From Acetobacteraceae bacterium (GTDB lineage: Bacteria; Pseudomonadota; Alphaproteobacteria; Acetobacterales; Acetobacteraceae), in the NCBI GenBank assembly GCA_003151425.1, contig PLXO01000116.1, positions 271 to 64,270 on the forward strand: a stretch of 64,000 nt of DNA. Reading direction: 5' to 3'. A model generated the notes under the pieces. The model had not been told where the DNA came from, made no database searches, and saw only the letters and a program-made list of their open reading frames with translations. The translations under genes were made by a program, and so were the position numbers. Below, one piece after another: positions 1-9,157 of the stretch (position 1 is its first letter; each line of letters begins with the position of its first letter).

Positions 1-613
1 GGCGTGATCGACAGCCAGTCGGTTAAGACGACGGAGTCTGGCGGCCCGCGAGGTGGAGCCTGCCCTCGGGCGGGCCTTCGGCCCGACCCGTGGGACGCTG
101 GCAAGAAGATCAAGGGCCGCAAACGGCATATCCTCACCGACACGATTGGCCTGCCGGTTGGGATGATCGTGCATCCGGCGGATATTCAGGATCGCGACGG
201 CGCACCCTCTTTGCTGGCGCGAGTACGCAGTTCATTTCCCTGGCTGCGCCACGTGTTCGCCGACGGCGGTTACGCCGGTGAAAAGCTGCAGGATGCCTCG
301 AAAATCTCGGTGATTGGACGATCGAGATCGTCAAACGGTCGGACGTTGCCAAGGGCTTTGTACTGCTGCCCCGTCCCCCGCCTTCGCAGGGGCAGGCTGT
401 TGGGTGGTCGAACGCACCTTCGCCTGGCTGAACCGCAACCGGCGCTTGGCCAAGGATGTCGAAGCAACTATCGAGAGTGCGGTGACCTGGCTCTATATTG
501 CCAGCGTTAAGCTGATGTCGCGCCGTCTGGCCGCCGCCTGAACGCCACGATGGAACCGGTTTTGCCCACGAAATCAAGGCGGTCGCGTTGCTGGACCGAT
601 TCGAGTCAGACTC
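1..613 (+). mobile_element. IS5-family element, right part
   Basis: The window opens inside an insertion sequence whose transposase reading frame runs rightward. After the transposase stop the non-coding tail ends at an 11-bp palindrome (gagtcagactc, 603-613) followed by TTA. A TNA trinucleotide next to a short terminal repeat is the usual target duplication of the IS1031 subgroup of IS5 (family knowledge). The left end lies outside the window, so the terminal repeat pair cannot be confirmed. Confidence 0.55.
4..541 (+). pseudogene. IS5-family transposase, broken
   Basis: DDE transposase pieces are spread over three frames: DSQSVKT and [14 protein letters not shown] at the start, FADGGYAG near 265, [13 protein letters not shown] after a one-base loss near 298, and [19 protein letters not shown] from 401. 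These carry the Asp, Asp and Glu positions of the IS5 catalytic triad. Three lesions are visible: an extra GC-rich segment at about 51-93 between the SGGPR and DAGKK motifs, the single-base deletion near 298, and a 26-bp GC-rich insert at 375-400 that shifts frame again. The protein cannot be made as one chain. A second copy at 3.9-4.2 kb shares the 26-bp insert. Confidence 0.8.
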
Positions 614-741
614 TTAAGCAGTTGTCCCTACCAACGGGGATGATAACCTTTGCCTGGATTTTCTTTGGCGGCGGGGCGCCACAGGTGTTCGATCCAACGT
701 TCTATCCGCCGGGGCGGTGGTACGGAATCCTGTAACTGGTC

Positions 742-1563
742 TCAACCGCCAGCCAGCCGCCCTACCCCTTCGATCACGCTGTCCCAGTCATCGACGTTGC
801 GGTCGTGCGGATGCACCATGATGTGACCGACACCGACCGCCGCATACGCGGCAACGCGATCCCGTAGTTCGCCCTCGTCCTTGCCGCTCCAATGCACGCG
901 CATGGAAACGGTAAACCCGTCATCCGGCCGCTCGGCGCGCAGACGCTTGATGACCGGCGCCGCTTCCTCGGCCGTGTAGCGGCTGCCGTGCCAGCCGTCC
1001 GCCACACGCGTGGTGCGTTTTAGCGCCGCGTCGGAACTGCCGCCGATCCAGATCGGAATCCGACTGATCGGCATCGGCAACATGGTCATTTCGTCAATCT
1101 CGGCCGCAATATACTTGCCCCGGAACGTCACCGGATCCTGCGTCCAGACCGCACGCATCATCGCGATCCCCTCGTCCATCCGCCGCCCTCGCTCGTGGAA
1201 CGGCACGCCGAGTGCCGCGAACTCCGGCTCCAGCCAGCCAACCCCGGCGCCGAGGATCAACCGCCCCTCGGACAGATTGTGCAGCGTCGCCAGTTCCTTC
1301 GCCAACGGCAACGGATGGCGCATCGGCAGCACCAGCACGCTGGTCCCCAGCCGCACCCGTTGCGTCACCGCCGCCACCCAAGTCAGCGTCAGCACGGGAT
1401 CATAGAACAGCGGCGAGCGCGGGAATGCCGCGCGCGGCACGATTATGTGCTCGCTTACCCACACATCGCTCAGCCCGAGCGCCTCGGCCCGCACCGCGAA
1501 GCGCCGGATCAGCGCCGGTGTCGCCTGGTCGCCGGCGTGCGGCAGATGGATGCCGAGCTGCAT
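742..1563 (-). CDS. LLM-class flavin-dependent oxidoreductase
   Basis: A 273-residue luciferase-like monooxygenase fold protein, probably using F420 or FMN to oxidise a small substrate in the cytosol; the substrate is unknown. It opens with MQLGIHLPHAG. It has the family blocks DVWVSEHI (residues 34-41), LGTSVLVLPMRHPL, LSEGRLILGAGVGWLEPEF and IPIWIGGSSDAALKR, and ends near VGVGHIMVHPHDR. Length matches the TIGR03619-type subgroup. The start is the ATG at 1563, preceded by GGAGG at 7 nt. It stands alone, separated from the next leftward gene by a pair of inverted palindromic repeats. Confidence 0.85.
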   Translation of the reverse strand: MQLGIHLPHAGDQATPALIRRFAVRAEALGLSDVWVSEHIIVPRAAFPRSPLFYDPVLTLTWVAAVTQRVRLGTSVLVLPMRHPLPLAKELATLHNLSEGRLILGAGVGWLEPEFAALGVPFHERGRRMDEGIAMMRAVWTQDPVTFRGKYIAAEIDEMTMLPMPISRIPIWIGGSSDAALKRTTRVADGWHGSRYTAEEAAPVIKRLRAERPDDGFTVSMRVHWSGKDEGELRDRVAAYAAVGVGHIMVHPHDRNVDDWDSVIEGVGRLAGG

Positions 1564-1616
1564 GCGTATCCTCCGATCAGATGGCCGCGGGCGCTGTCGT
1601 CATACCGGCCTCTCCA

Positions 1617-1777
1617 CGTCGTGCCGGCCCCCGGGTCAAGCTGCCCGGGGGCAGGCTCCAGCCGGCATCCACGACGTGCCTTCGCACCGGCGGACACCTG
1701 CGGCCGCGGCCGCAAAAAAGTCGTGAATACCGGCTGGAGGCTGCCCCCGGGCAGCTTGACCCGGGGGCCGGCATGAC
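1617..1777. repeat. Inverted pair of GC-rich intergenic palindromes
   Basis: Two near-identical units of about 58 bp in opposite orientation (about 1617-1676 and 1719-1777), each containing gccccCGGGTCAAGCTGCCC-type palindromes and ending in a gtcgtg/cacgac box. The pair can form a long cruciform between the oxidoreductase and the NTF2-like gene. Related units occur at 19286-19350, 20648-20692 and, in diverged form, 47505-47597, so this is a dispersed repeat family. Confidence 0.75.
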
Positions 1778-1795
1778 GGCGCGCTTCGCTTGCCG

Positions 1796-2170
1796 TCAGT
1801 CCGGCAACCGCGTCGACTGCCACACCACCATCTGCCACTGCCCACCGCGCCTCGCATAGACGTCGGTGAACCGCACGCCGAACTTCATCGCATTACCGCC
1901 GGAGGTCACACCGATCCGCGCCACCCCGGTCAGCACCACCGCATCGCCGCAATCCTGCGCCACCACATCGGACGGTTCGACCGAGGAATAAACCGTCGCG
2001 CCTGACTGCATCGCGCCGATCAGGCTTTGCTTGGTATCCAGCCGCGCCGAGGAATGCGTGTAGACCAAATCGTCCGCCAGCACAGCATTCAGTGTGGCGA
2101 CATCCTTCTCCGCCATTGCGACCATGCGCTTGCGGTCCAGTTCGATGATCATCTGCCCGTTGTCGGCCAT
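1796..2170 (-). CDS. NTF2-like / SnoaL-like (DUF4440-type) protein
   Basis: A 124-residue single-domain protein of the cone-shaped NTF2 fold. It begins MADNGQMIIELDRKRM, followed by DVATLNAVLADDLVYTHSSARLDTKQ, and ends in the typical FTDVYARRGGQWQMVVWQSTR strand. Relatives are small ligand-binding proteins or isomerases; the substrate is not predictable. The start at 2170 is set by a strong GGGAGGAGG site 5 nt upstream; the frame is open further upstream but has no family sequence there. Its 5' side faces the thiolase gene, and both run leftward. Confidence 0.75.
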   Translation of the reverse strand: MADNGQMIIELDRKRMVAMAEKDVATLNAVLADDLVYTHSSARLDTKQSLIGAMQSGATVYSSVEPSDVVAQDCGDAVVLTGVARIGVTSGGNAMKFGVRFTDVYARRGGQWQMVVWQSTRLPD

Positions 2171-2299
2171 TACGTCCTCCTCCCGAAATCCCGGGTGCAG
2201 CTTGCCCCGGATGCCCGACGCTGGCCAGTGCCGGGGACCGGTCCGCCCGGCCGCGACCCATCGCCCGTGGGTTGCGATCCGCGGCACTTCGGCTCCGCG

Positions 2300-3496
2300 C
2301 TACACGCGCTCGAAGATCGCCGCGATCCCCTGTCCGCCGCCGATGCACATGGTCACCAGCGCATAGCGCCCGCCGGTCCGCGCCAGCTCGTACAGCGCCT
2401 TCACCGTCAGGATCGTTCCGGTGGCACCGACTGGATGGCCGAGCGCAATCCCCGACCCGTTCGGATTGGTCTTCTCCGGATCGAACCCGAGATCCTTCGC
2501 CACCGCGCAGGCCTGCGCCGCGAACGCCTCGTTCGACTCGATGACATCCATATCAGCCAGCTCCAGCCCGGCCCGCTGCAACGCGGCGCGCGTCGCCGGC
2601 ACCGGCCCGATGCCCATCACCTTCGGATCGACCCCGGCATGCGCATACGCCACCAGCCGGCCCAGCGGCTTCGCCCCCCGCTTCGCCGCCGTCGCCGCAT
2701 CCATCAGCACCACCGCCGCGGCGCCGTCGTTGATCCCCGAGGCATTCCCCGCCGTCACCGTCCCATCCTTGCGGAACGCCGGGCGCAACTTCGCCAGATC
2801 CGCTGCGGACGCATTGGCCCGCACATGCTCATCGGTATCGAACACCGTCTCGCCTTTCCGGGTCTTCTGCGTGATCGGCAGGATCTGCGACTTGAAGCGT
2901 CCTTCGGCGATCGCGCGCGCCGCCCGGCGATGCGACTCGACCGCCAGCCCATCCTGGTCGGCGCGCGTGATCTGGTGGCTTTCCGCCAGGTTCTCCGCCG
3001 TCTCGCCCATATGGATGTTGTGGAACGGGTCGTGCAGCGTGGCGACCATCATGTCGATCATTGCGGTGTCGCCCATCCGTGCCCCCCACCGCATGCCCTG
3101 GGCCATGTAGGGCGCGCGGCTCATGCTCTCCGCCCCGCCGGCCACCGCGATGTCGGTATCGCCCAGCAGGATGCTTTGCGCGGCCGAAACGATTGCCTGC
3201 AGGCCGGAGCCGCACAGCCGGTTCAGCGTTAGCGCCGGCGCGGCCTCGGTGACCCCGCCGCCCAGTGCCGCGACGCGGGCCATGTACATGTCCTTCGGCT
3301 CGGTATGGATGACGTTGCCGAACACCACGTGCCCGACTTCGGCGCCCGCCACGCTGGCGCGCTCCAGCGCCTCGCGCACCACCTGCGCGCCGAGCGCGGT
3401 CGGTGCCATGTCCTTCAACGCGCCGCCGAAATCGCCGATCGCGGTGCGCACGCCGGAGACCACCATCACCTCACGTTGCATATCTGAGCGTTGCAT
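2300..3496 (-). CDS. Acetyl-CoA acetyltransferase (thiolase)
   Basis: A 398-residue biosynthetic-type thiolase condensing or cleaving acyl-CoA, with acetoacetyl-CoA the likely product. The nucleophilic Cys lies in [15 protein letters not shown] and is followed by [22 protein letters not shown], the His motif [12 protein letters not shown] and the C-terminal Cys motif [10 protein letters not shown] complete the active site. The start chosen is the ATG at 3496. The first 30 bases look like a tandem duplication giving MQRSD then MQREV, so the ATG at 3481 is a second possible start. The frame is open to about 3787 upstream, but that stretch is low-complexity and carries no thiolase sequence. It could be phaA, atoB or bktB; the paralogue cannot be assigned. 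Confidence 0.9.
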   Translation of the reverse strand: MQRSDMQREVMVVSGVRTAIGDFGGALKDMAPTALGAQVVREALERASVAGAEVGHVVFGNVIHTEPKDMYMARVAALGGGVTEAAPALTLNRLCGSGLQAIVSAAQSILLGDTDIAVAGGAESMSRAPYMAQGMRWGARMGDTAMIDMMVATLHDPFHNIHMGETAENLAESHQITRADQDGLAVESHRRAARAIAEGRFKSQILPITQKTRKGETVFDTDEHVRANASAADLAKLRPAFRKDGTVTAGNASGINDGAAAVVLMDAATAAKRGAKPLGRLVAYAHAGVDPKVMGIGPVPATRAALQRAGLELADMDVIESNEAFAAQACAVAKDLGFDPEKTNPNGSGIALGHPVGATGTILTVKALYELARTGGRYALVTMCIGGGQGIAAIFERV

Positions 3497-3905
3497 GCCG
3501 GACTCTCCCTTTGGGTTCCATGCTCTCGCGGGCCACCGCGTCAGGGGTGTCGTATGCTCAAACCGGGCCGCGTCAAGGTCCCGCACCGGGTCACGGCGCG
3601 GTGACACACGGCGCGCGGAACGACATTTTTCCGCCGGTTCGATGCCGGAGCGGCGTTGCTCGCCGTGCTTTTCATCCAGGGTGGGGCGGATCTTCGCCCG
3701 CAAGTCGGCGGTCAGGGATCCTTTTCCTCCGACATTGTCTGTCGGGAGTGACCCGGGTCTCTGGGGAGCGGTCCGGTCCGGCGGCACGAAGACCGTCGGA
3801 GAATTTTATAACTTCTTCCCAACCATATCGCTAAAATAATTACAAATCTAGCGATTCCAATTCACAGAAATTATGGCACGAATATTGCCAATCTACTGTC
3901 CGGCG
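3497..3905. other. Gene-free stretch with AT-rich junction
   Basis: No gene is supported here. The last 100 bases (about 3805-3905) are markedly AT-rich compared with everything around them and run directly into the second IS5 relic, suggesting an insertion junction or foreign DNA. A 5' leader or promoter for the thiolase may lie near 3500-3560, but no clear -10/-35 was recognised. Confidence 0.4.
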
Positions 3906-3911
3906 CCCCAG

Positions 3912-4236
3912 CGGCGGCGACGCAGCCATTTCCCTGGCTGCGCCACATCTTCGCCGACGGTGGTTACGCCAGTGACAAGCTACAGGAGGCCCTCAAAAAT
4001 ATTGGCGATTGGACAATCGAGATCGTCGAGCGGTCGGACGTTGCCAAGGGCTTTGTTTTGCTGCCCCGTCCCCCGCCTTCGCAGGGGCAGGCTGTTGGGT
4101 GGTCGAGCGTACCTTGGCCTGGCTGAACCGCAACTGACGCTTGGCCAAGGATGTGGAAGCGCCTATCGAGAGTGCGATGACTTGGCTCTATGTTGCCAGC
4201 GTCAAGCTGAGGTCGCGTCGTCTGGCTGCCACCTGA
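3912..4236 (+). pseudogene. IS5-family transposase C-terminal relic
   Basis: Encodes [47 protein letters not shown] and, after the same 26-bp insert as the first copy (4070-4095), WVVERTLAWLNRN followed by an in-frame stop (TGA for Arg) and then RLAKD. Only the C-terminal half of the transposase remains. It has the same orientation as the relic at 1-541, so the two copies flank 542-3911. The 3' end of the element is no longer recognisable. Confidence 0.8.
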
Positions 4237-4510
4237 ACGCCATTATGGAACCGGTTTCACGCACGAATTCAAGGCGGTATCGTTGCTGTGACTATGCTAA
4301 TAAGAATCTAAGACGTAACTAACAAAAAAGCAACCCAGGACACAGAGTGCACACAGAGTTTCACAGATAAAGCAATTGGTGCTGCGCGCCATGCGCTTTG
4401 ACCGGTGCACCAGTCATCAGAGCGAAGTGCCAACAATATCTACTCAGTGCAACTCCATGTCCGATGGCCTTGATTACTGGCCTTCTTGCGGCCCAATCAA
4501 TCGCCGACCA

Positions 4511-5269
4511 TCACAGCAGTACAGTTCCGCCATCGACCGCGATGGTCTGTCCGGTCACGAACCGACTGGCGTCCGAGATCAGCCACGCCACCGTCCCCGT
4601 CAGATCCCCCGGCACCAGCGTGCGCGGAATCGACTGGCCGGCCCGGATCACCTCCAGCGCGCGGTCGCGCTTCTCGCCCAGGAACTCGTCGGTGCCCTCG
4701 GTCAGCACCGCGCTCGGCGCCAGCGCATTCACCCGGATGTTGTCGCGCCCAAGCTCGCGCGCCAGGCCGCGGGTCAGCCCGATCACCGCCGCCTTCGAGG
4801 TGGTGTAGTGCAGCGCGTACGGCATCCCATAGGTCGCCGCCAGCGAGGCGACGTTGACGATCGACCCGCCGCCCGCCTCACGCAGTGCCTCGACCACCGC
4901 CTTGCAGCAGTTCCAGATGCCCTTGACGTTGACCGCCATGGCGGCATCCCAGCTTGCCTCGGAAATCGCATTGAACCGCCCGCCGCGCAGCGCGCCGTAT
5001 AGCGCCGCGTTGTTCACCAGCGCATCGATCTGCCCGTAGGCATCGAGCGCCGCCCGCGCCATCGCTTCGGCCTGCGCCATGTCGGTCACGTCCAGCGCGA
5101 CACCGATCGCCTGCCCACCCGCGTCGCGCGCCGCCGCTACGGTCGCGGCGCAATCCAGTACATCCCCCGCCACCAGCTTCGCACCCTGCGCGGCGAGGCT
5201 GACGACGTATTCGCGTCCCAGCCCGCGCGCCGCGCCGGTGACCAGGACCACCTTGTTGGCAACGGTCAT
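4511..5269 (-). CDS. SDR-family oxidoreductase
   Basis: A 252-residue classical short-chain dehydrogenase/reductase, NAD(P)-dependent and cytosolic. It has the nucleotide-binding TGAARGLG (residues 11-18), D at the end of beta-2, LVNNAAL, the catalytic Ser in NVASLAATYG and YTTSK as the Y-x3-K pair, then RVNALAPSAV and VTGQTIAVDGG at the C terminus. Start ATG at 5269. It lies just downstream of an exported hydrolase gene in the same direction (15-bp gap), so the two may be co-transcribed. The substrate is unknown. Confidence 0.88.
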   Translation of the reverse strand: MTVANKVVLVTGAARGLGREYVVSLAAQGAKLVAGDVLDCAATVAAARDAGGQAIGVALDVTDMAQAEAMARAALDAYGQIDALVNNAALYGALRGGRFNAISEASWDAAMAVNVKGIWNCCKAVVEALREAGGGSIVNVASLAATYGMPYALHYTTSKAAVIGLTRGLARELGRDNIRVNALAPSAVLTEGTDEFLGEKRDRALEVIRAGQSIPRTLVPGDLTGTVAWLISDASRFVTGQTIAVDGGTVLL

Positions 5270-5284
5270 CAGCTTGCTCCCAAT

Positions 5285-6511
5285 TTAGTTGGTTCCGCCG
5301 GAACACGCGGTCGGCGGCGTCGGATCCACCACGAAGTGCAGCAGACATGCGCCGAAACGCGTGGCGAAGTCGATGCTGTTGCCGGCGCCGTGGCCGGTCA
5401 GCCCCGCCGGCTGATCGATTATCAGCAGCGCTGCGACACGGCCGGTCAGCCCGATGCGCAGACTGGAAACGCGTTCATCCATCCCGGTCGGCACAAACGC
5501 ATCGCCCTTGAATTGCGCGATCGCCACGCGCGTGGTCGGGGCGTTCGCCGCATGCGTGATGCGATAGACCTCGGCAGCCTGCGCTGCCGGCATGCTTGAA
5601 CTGAGACTGGCCGGCGAGACGGCGACCACTGCGTCCGCCAGACCTGGCGTGTCGAGCATCTGCAGGCTGTTCCAGCCGCCGCGCGACTGGCCGCCCACCA
5701 CCAGCATCCGCCAGCCGAGCGCGCGCAGCTTAGGCAGTGCCTGGCGCAGCCAGCCCTCGGCGTTGTCCGCATAGTCGCCGGCGGGCGCGCGCGCGAACCG
5801 CACCACGTCGAAGCCGGCATTGTTGAAGGCGCGGACATAGCTTTGCGGCTGGTCCCCGCTCAGGTCCTGCCCGGCGGGGGACTTGCCATGGCCCCAGACA
5901 TACAGCCCGCGCGCTGCCTGCGGCCCACGCCAGATGAAGCGCTGATCCGGCACGAAGGCGTAGCCGCTGCCAGTGATCAGCGGGCCCGGCACCGCCAGCG
6001 GGTCGACGTGCGGCCGGCCGGGCCAGACCACGGTCAGGTCCTCGGCATAGATCGCGCAGTCGGTCGCGCCGTTGGCCGCGCAGGTGGCGAGTGCCTTGGC
6101 ACGGGCCTGCTCCAGCGTGCCGCCGCCGCCATACCGGCCGGTGGCGCCGGTGCGGCTCAACGCGAAGGCGCGCGGCAGGTTGATCATCAGGAACCGTTCA
6201 TACGACGCGCGAACCTCCGGGTTCAGATAGGGCACGGCAGCGATATCCAATACCGGCAGCTCGGCCGCGCGCGCCCCACCTGACGGCAGCGTGGCCCAGG
6301 CCGTCGCCCACGTCATCAACATAACCACCACCCAGGGCATCGCCCAGGGCATCGCCATGCGCGGAACGAACGCCGAGCCACGCATCGCCGCACCCGCGGT
6401 TCGGCGCGATCCACCGCGCGCCCCCTCCGGTCTGACCGCACACGGGTTGCCCAGCCTTGCCGCTATCCAGGCGCGGGGACTGCGGAAAACCTGGTTTCCA
6501 TCCATCGTCAT
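5285..6511 (-). CDS. Exported alpha/beta-hydrolase-like protein
   Basis: A serine-hydrolase-like protein of up to 408 residues. The nucleophile elbow GGQSRGG sits near residue 268, GLYVWGHGKSP resembles an oxyanion-hole strand, and a late GHGAGNSIDF may carry the catalytic His. A hydrophobic signal segment ending in GGARA-AELP lies at residues 52-83. Two starts compete. The ATG at 6511 has a GGAG site at 5 nt but puts 42 residues before the signal; the ATG at 6385 gives a normal signal-peptide length but a poor ribosome site. No specific enzyme family is recognised; lipase- or peptidase-like roles are possible. Confidence 0.65.
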   Translation of the reverse strand: MTMDGNQVFRSPRAWIAARLGNPCAVRPEGARGGSRRTAGAAMRGSAFVPRMAMPWAMPWVVVMLMTWATAWATLPSGGARAAELPVLDIAAVPYLNPEVRASYERFLMINLPRAFALSRTGATGRYGGGGTLEQARAKALATCAANGATDCAIYAEDLTVVWPGRPHVDPLAVPGPLITGSGYAFVPDQRFIWRGPQAARGLYVWGHGKSPAGQDLSGDQPQSYVRAFNNAGFDVVRFARAPAGDYADNAEGWLRQALPKLRALGWRMLVVGGQSRGGWNSLQMLDTPGLADAVVAVSPASLSSSMPAAQAAEVYRITHAANAPTTRVAIAQFKGDAFVPTGMDERVSSLRIGLTGRVAALLIIDQPAGLTGHGAGNSIDFATRFGACLLHFVVDPTPPTACSGGTN

Positions 6512-6649
6512 TTGGACTCCGGACCCAGTTCAGCGGCCGGCGCGGTCGGCCACACCGACGCGGCCCGGGCGTACGCCGCGGCGTATCTACCCGAATGCCG
6601 CCGCCACGTGCTAGGCTCGTCGCATCGGGAGCAAGCAGGGGAGATCACC

Positions 6650-8242
6650 ATGATGAGTAAAAGTGCCTCGCACCGCCGGCGGCTGCTCGGCGCGAGCGGC
6701 CTGGCAATCGCGGCCGGGCTGGTGTTCGGTGCCGTCGCGGCACGGGCGGAACAGACGCTGGTCATCAGCATCGCCGCGGACCCAACCGGGTTCGATCCGG
6801 AAGCGGTGGCGAACAACACCTCCGGCTTCATCATGGCCGCGGTGTTCGACAGCCTCGTCAGCTACAAGCCCGGCACCACCGAGGTCGCGCCCGGCCTGGC
6901 CAAAAGCTGGGACATCTCGCCCGACGGCCTGACCTACACGTTCCACCTGCGGACCGGCATCAAGTTCCATGACGGCACGCCGTTCAACGCGGCCGAATAC
7001 ATCAAGACGCTGGATCGCCAGCTCAAGAAGGACGATCCGAACACGATCTACAACACCGGGCCGGTCGAGGGCTACGAGGACTTTACGTTTGCCTCCGTCA
7101 CGTCCTACAGCGCGGTCGACGACAACACCGTGCAGTTCAAGCTGAAGGAAGCCTCCGCGGCGTTTCTCAACAGCCTGGCGATGGTGTGGAATGGCGTCGT
7201 CAGCTACGACGCCGCGGCAAAATACGGCAAGGATTTCCGCAACCATCCGGTCGGTACCGGGCCGTTCATCTTCCGCGAATGGAAGTCGCGCGACCAGATC
7301 GTGCTCGATGCCAATCCGGATTACTGGAAGGGCAAGGCGAAGATCGACCACATCGTGTTCAAGGTATATCCCGATGCGCAGGCCGCGCTGCTGGCCTTGC
7401 AGCGCGGCGAGACGCAGATCATGGGCGATGTCGCGACCCCGGTGATCCCGGCCTTGCGTGCGGACCATAACTTGGTTGTGGTGACGCAGCCGGGCCTGAC
7501 GGTGAATGGCATGGCAATGCCGAACGACACGCCGCCGTTCAACGACAAGCGAGTGCGCCAGGCGCTGAACTACGCGGTGGACAAGGAAGCGATCAACAAG
7601 GCGCTGTATGGCGGGCTGGCGGTGACGATGACCTCGCCGCTGCCGGAGGCGCAGTGGGGATTTGACAAATCGCTGAAGGGCTATCCGTATGACCCAGCGA
7701 AGGCGAAGCAGTTGCTGGAAGCGGCCGGCGTCAAGCCCGGGCTGAAGATCGAGCTGCTGAGCTACAACACCCCGCGTGGCTACAATCCGGCGGGCGCCGA
7801 TCTGGCGGTGGCGTTGCAGGGGTATTTCCAGAAGGTCGGCATCGAGGCGGACGTGCGCAAGCTGGATATGGGCGCCTTTCTTGCCTCGGTGCGGTCCGGT
7901 AACTATCATGGCCTGTTCCTGACCGGCTGGAGCGGCGACAACGGCGATCCGGACAATTTTGTTGGTGAGCTGTGGGGGTCTTACGGCATGCCGGTGAACG
8001 ACACCTCGCACTACAAGGACCCGGCGGTCGATAAGCTGATGCTCCAGGCCGCGGCCGAGGTGGACCACGCCAAGCGGATCCAGATGTACGACAAGGTGCA
8101 GGCGATGATCCTGGATGGTGCGCCCTGGGTGTTTGTCAATTCGACGTTGCAGGTGCGGGCAACGCGGAAGAACGTGAAGGGGTTCCAGCTCAATCCGACG
8201 CAGATGTTCTTCGACATGGAGACGGTGTCGATGCAGAAATGA
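6650..8242 (+). CDS. Peptide-type ABC transporter substrate-binding protein
   Basis: A 530-residue family 5 solute-binding protein exported to the periplasm. Its N terminus is Arg-rich then hydrophobic (SHRRRLLGASGLAIAAG, cut near ARA-EQ). It has the SBP_5 hallmarks LVISIAADPTGFDPEA, GLAKSWDISPDGLTYTFHLR, GIKFHDGTPFNA and FNDKRVRQALNYAVDKEAI, and a DNGDPDNF block. Start ATG at 6650 with AGGGGAG upstream. It faces the permease genes 3'-to-3', with a strong hairpin between them, so it has its own promoter. Ligand: oligopeptide, nickel or glutathione class; not decidable. Confidence 0.85.
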   Translation: MMSKSASHRRRLLGASGLAIAAGLVFGAVAARAEQTLVISIAADPTGFDPEAVANNTSGFIMAAVFDSLVSYKPGTTEVAPGLAKSWDISPDGLTYTFHLRTGIKFHDGTPFNAAEYIKTLDRQLKKDDPNTIYNTGPVEGYEDFTFASVTSYSAVDDNTVQFKLKEASAAFLNSLAMVWNGVVSYDAAAKYGKDFRNHPVGTGPFIFREWKSRDQIVLDANPDYWKGKAKIDHIVFKVYPDAQAALLALQRGETQIMGDVATPVIPALRADHNLVVVTQPGLTVNGMAMPNDTPPFNDKRVRQALNYAVDKEAINKALYGGLAVTMTSPLPEAQWGFDKSLKGYPYDPAKAKQLLEAAGVKPGLKIELLSYNTPRGYNPAGADLAVALQGYFQKVGIEADVRKLDMGAFLASVRSGNYHGLFLTGWSGDNGDPDNFVGELWGSYGMPVNDTSHYKDPAVDKLMLQAAAEVDHAKRIQMYDKVQAMILDGAPWVFVNSTLQVRATRKNVKGFQLNPTQMFFDMETVSMQK

Positions 8243-8246
8243 CCGC

Positions 8247-8280
8247 TACACCTCTCCCGCACTTGCGCGGGAGAGGTGTA
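8247..8280. terminator. Bidirectional hairpin terminator
   Basis: A perfect 14-bp stem (8247-8260 with 8267-8280) around the loop acttgc, placed 4 bp after the binding-protein stop and 4 bp before the convergent permease stop. There is no long U tract on either strand, so it may act with Rho or as a processing barrier for both convergent transcripts. Confidence 0.7.
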
Positions 8281-8284
8281 CACG

Positions 8285-9157
8285 TCACTGCGTGCGCCGT
8301 CGCGGATCGAGCTGGTCGCGCAATGCATCCCCAACCAGGTTGAACCCGAGCACCACCAGAAAGATCGCCAGCCCCGGGAAGGTCGCGATCCACCACGCCG
8401 TGAGGAAATAGCTGTGACCATCCGCCAGCAACGCGCCCCAATCAGGTGACGGTGGCTGCGCGCCGAGGCCGAGGAACGACAAGCCGGCGGTCTCCACCAC
8501 CACCGAGCCCGCCTGCAACGTGGCCATGACCAGGACGGGCGACAGGCTGTTGGGCAGCACATGGCGCAGCATGACGCGCAGCGGTCGGGCACCGACCGAG
8601 CGCGCCGCCCAGACGAAGTCGGCGCTTTGCACCGCCAGCACCTGGCCGCGCATCAGCCGCGCGTATTGCGGCGTGTAGATGACCCCGATCGCCAGAATGC
8701 AGTTGGTCAAACTCGGCCCCAGCGCGGCAACGATGATCAGCGCCAGCAGCAGATACGGAAACGCCAGCAGCACGTCGACCAGCCGCATCACTGCGGCATC
8801 CACCCGCCCGCCGGCAAACCCAGCGACCAAGCCGAGCGCGCCGCCGGTCACCAGGGCAATCCCGTCCGCGACGATGATCGCGATCAGCGCGGTGCGCGTG
8901 CCGTAGATCACCCGGCTCAGGATGTCCCGCCCGTACTGGTCGGCGCCGAACAGATGCTCGGCGGACGGCGGCGAGAGTGCGCTCGAGAGATCCTGGTCGT
9001 ACGGATCATACGGCGCGATCCAGGGCCCCGCGAATGTCAGTACCACAAACAAACCGGCGATCGCCAGGCCGACGCGCGCGCCCGGCCGGCGCAACGCCCG
9101 CCACAGCGCGGCCTCCGGCACCGCGGGCGCAACAGTGATACCAGCCGCGCCGCTCAT
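8285..9157 (-). CDS. Peptide ABC transporter permease, DppC type
   Basis: A 290-residue inner-membrane permease. The first membrane helix is VGLAIAGLFVVLTFAGPWIA. The typical LFGADQYGRDILSRVIYGTRTAL stretch precedes the core, and the EAA-like loop reads RSVGARPLRVMLRHVLPNS. The C-terminal motif is TAGLSFLGLGAQPPSPDWGALLADG. It pairs with the DppB-type permease upstream. No ATPase gene is nearby, so ATP-binding subunits must be encoded elsewhere. Start ATG at 9157 overlaps the stop of a micro-ORF (see 9154-9242). Confidence 0.88.
   Translation of the reverse strand: MSGAAGITVAPAVPEAALWRALRRPGARVGLAIAGLFVVLTFAGPWIAPYDPYDQDLSSALSPPSAEHLFGADQYGRDILSRVIYGTRTALIAIIVADGIALVTGGALGLVAGFAGGRVDAAVMRLVDVLLAFPYLLLALIIVAALGPSLTNCILAIGVIYTPQYARLMRGQVLAVQSADFVWAARSVGARPLRVMLRHVLPNSLSPVLVMATLQAGSVVVETAGLSFLGLGAQPPSPDWGALLADGHSYFLTAWWIATFPGLAIFLVVLGFNLVGDALRDQLDPRRRTQ

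Noticed and set aside
3497..3787. Extended thiolase N terminus
   Set aside because: No thiolase has such a low-complexity leader, and a start at 3496 gives normal family length.
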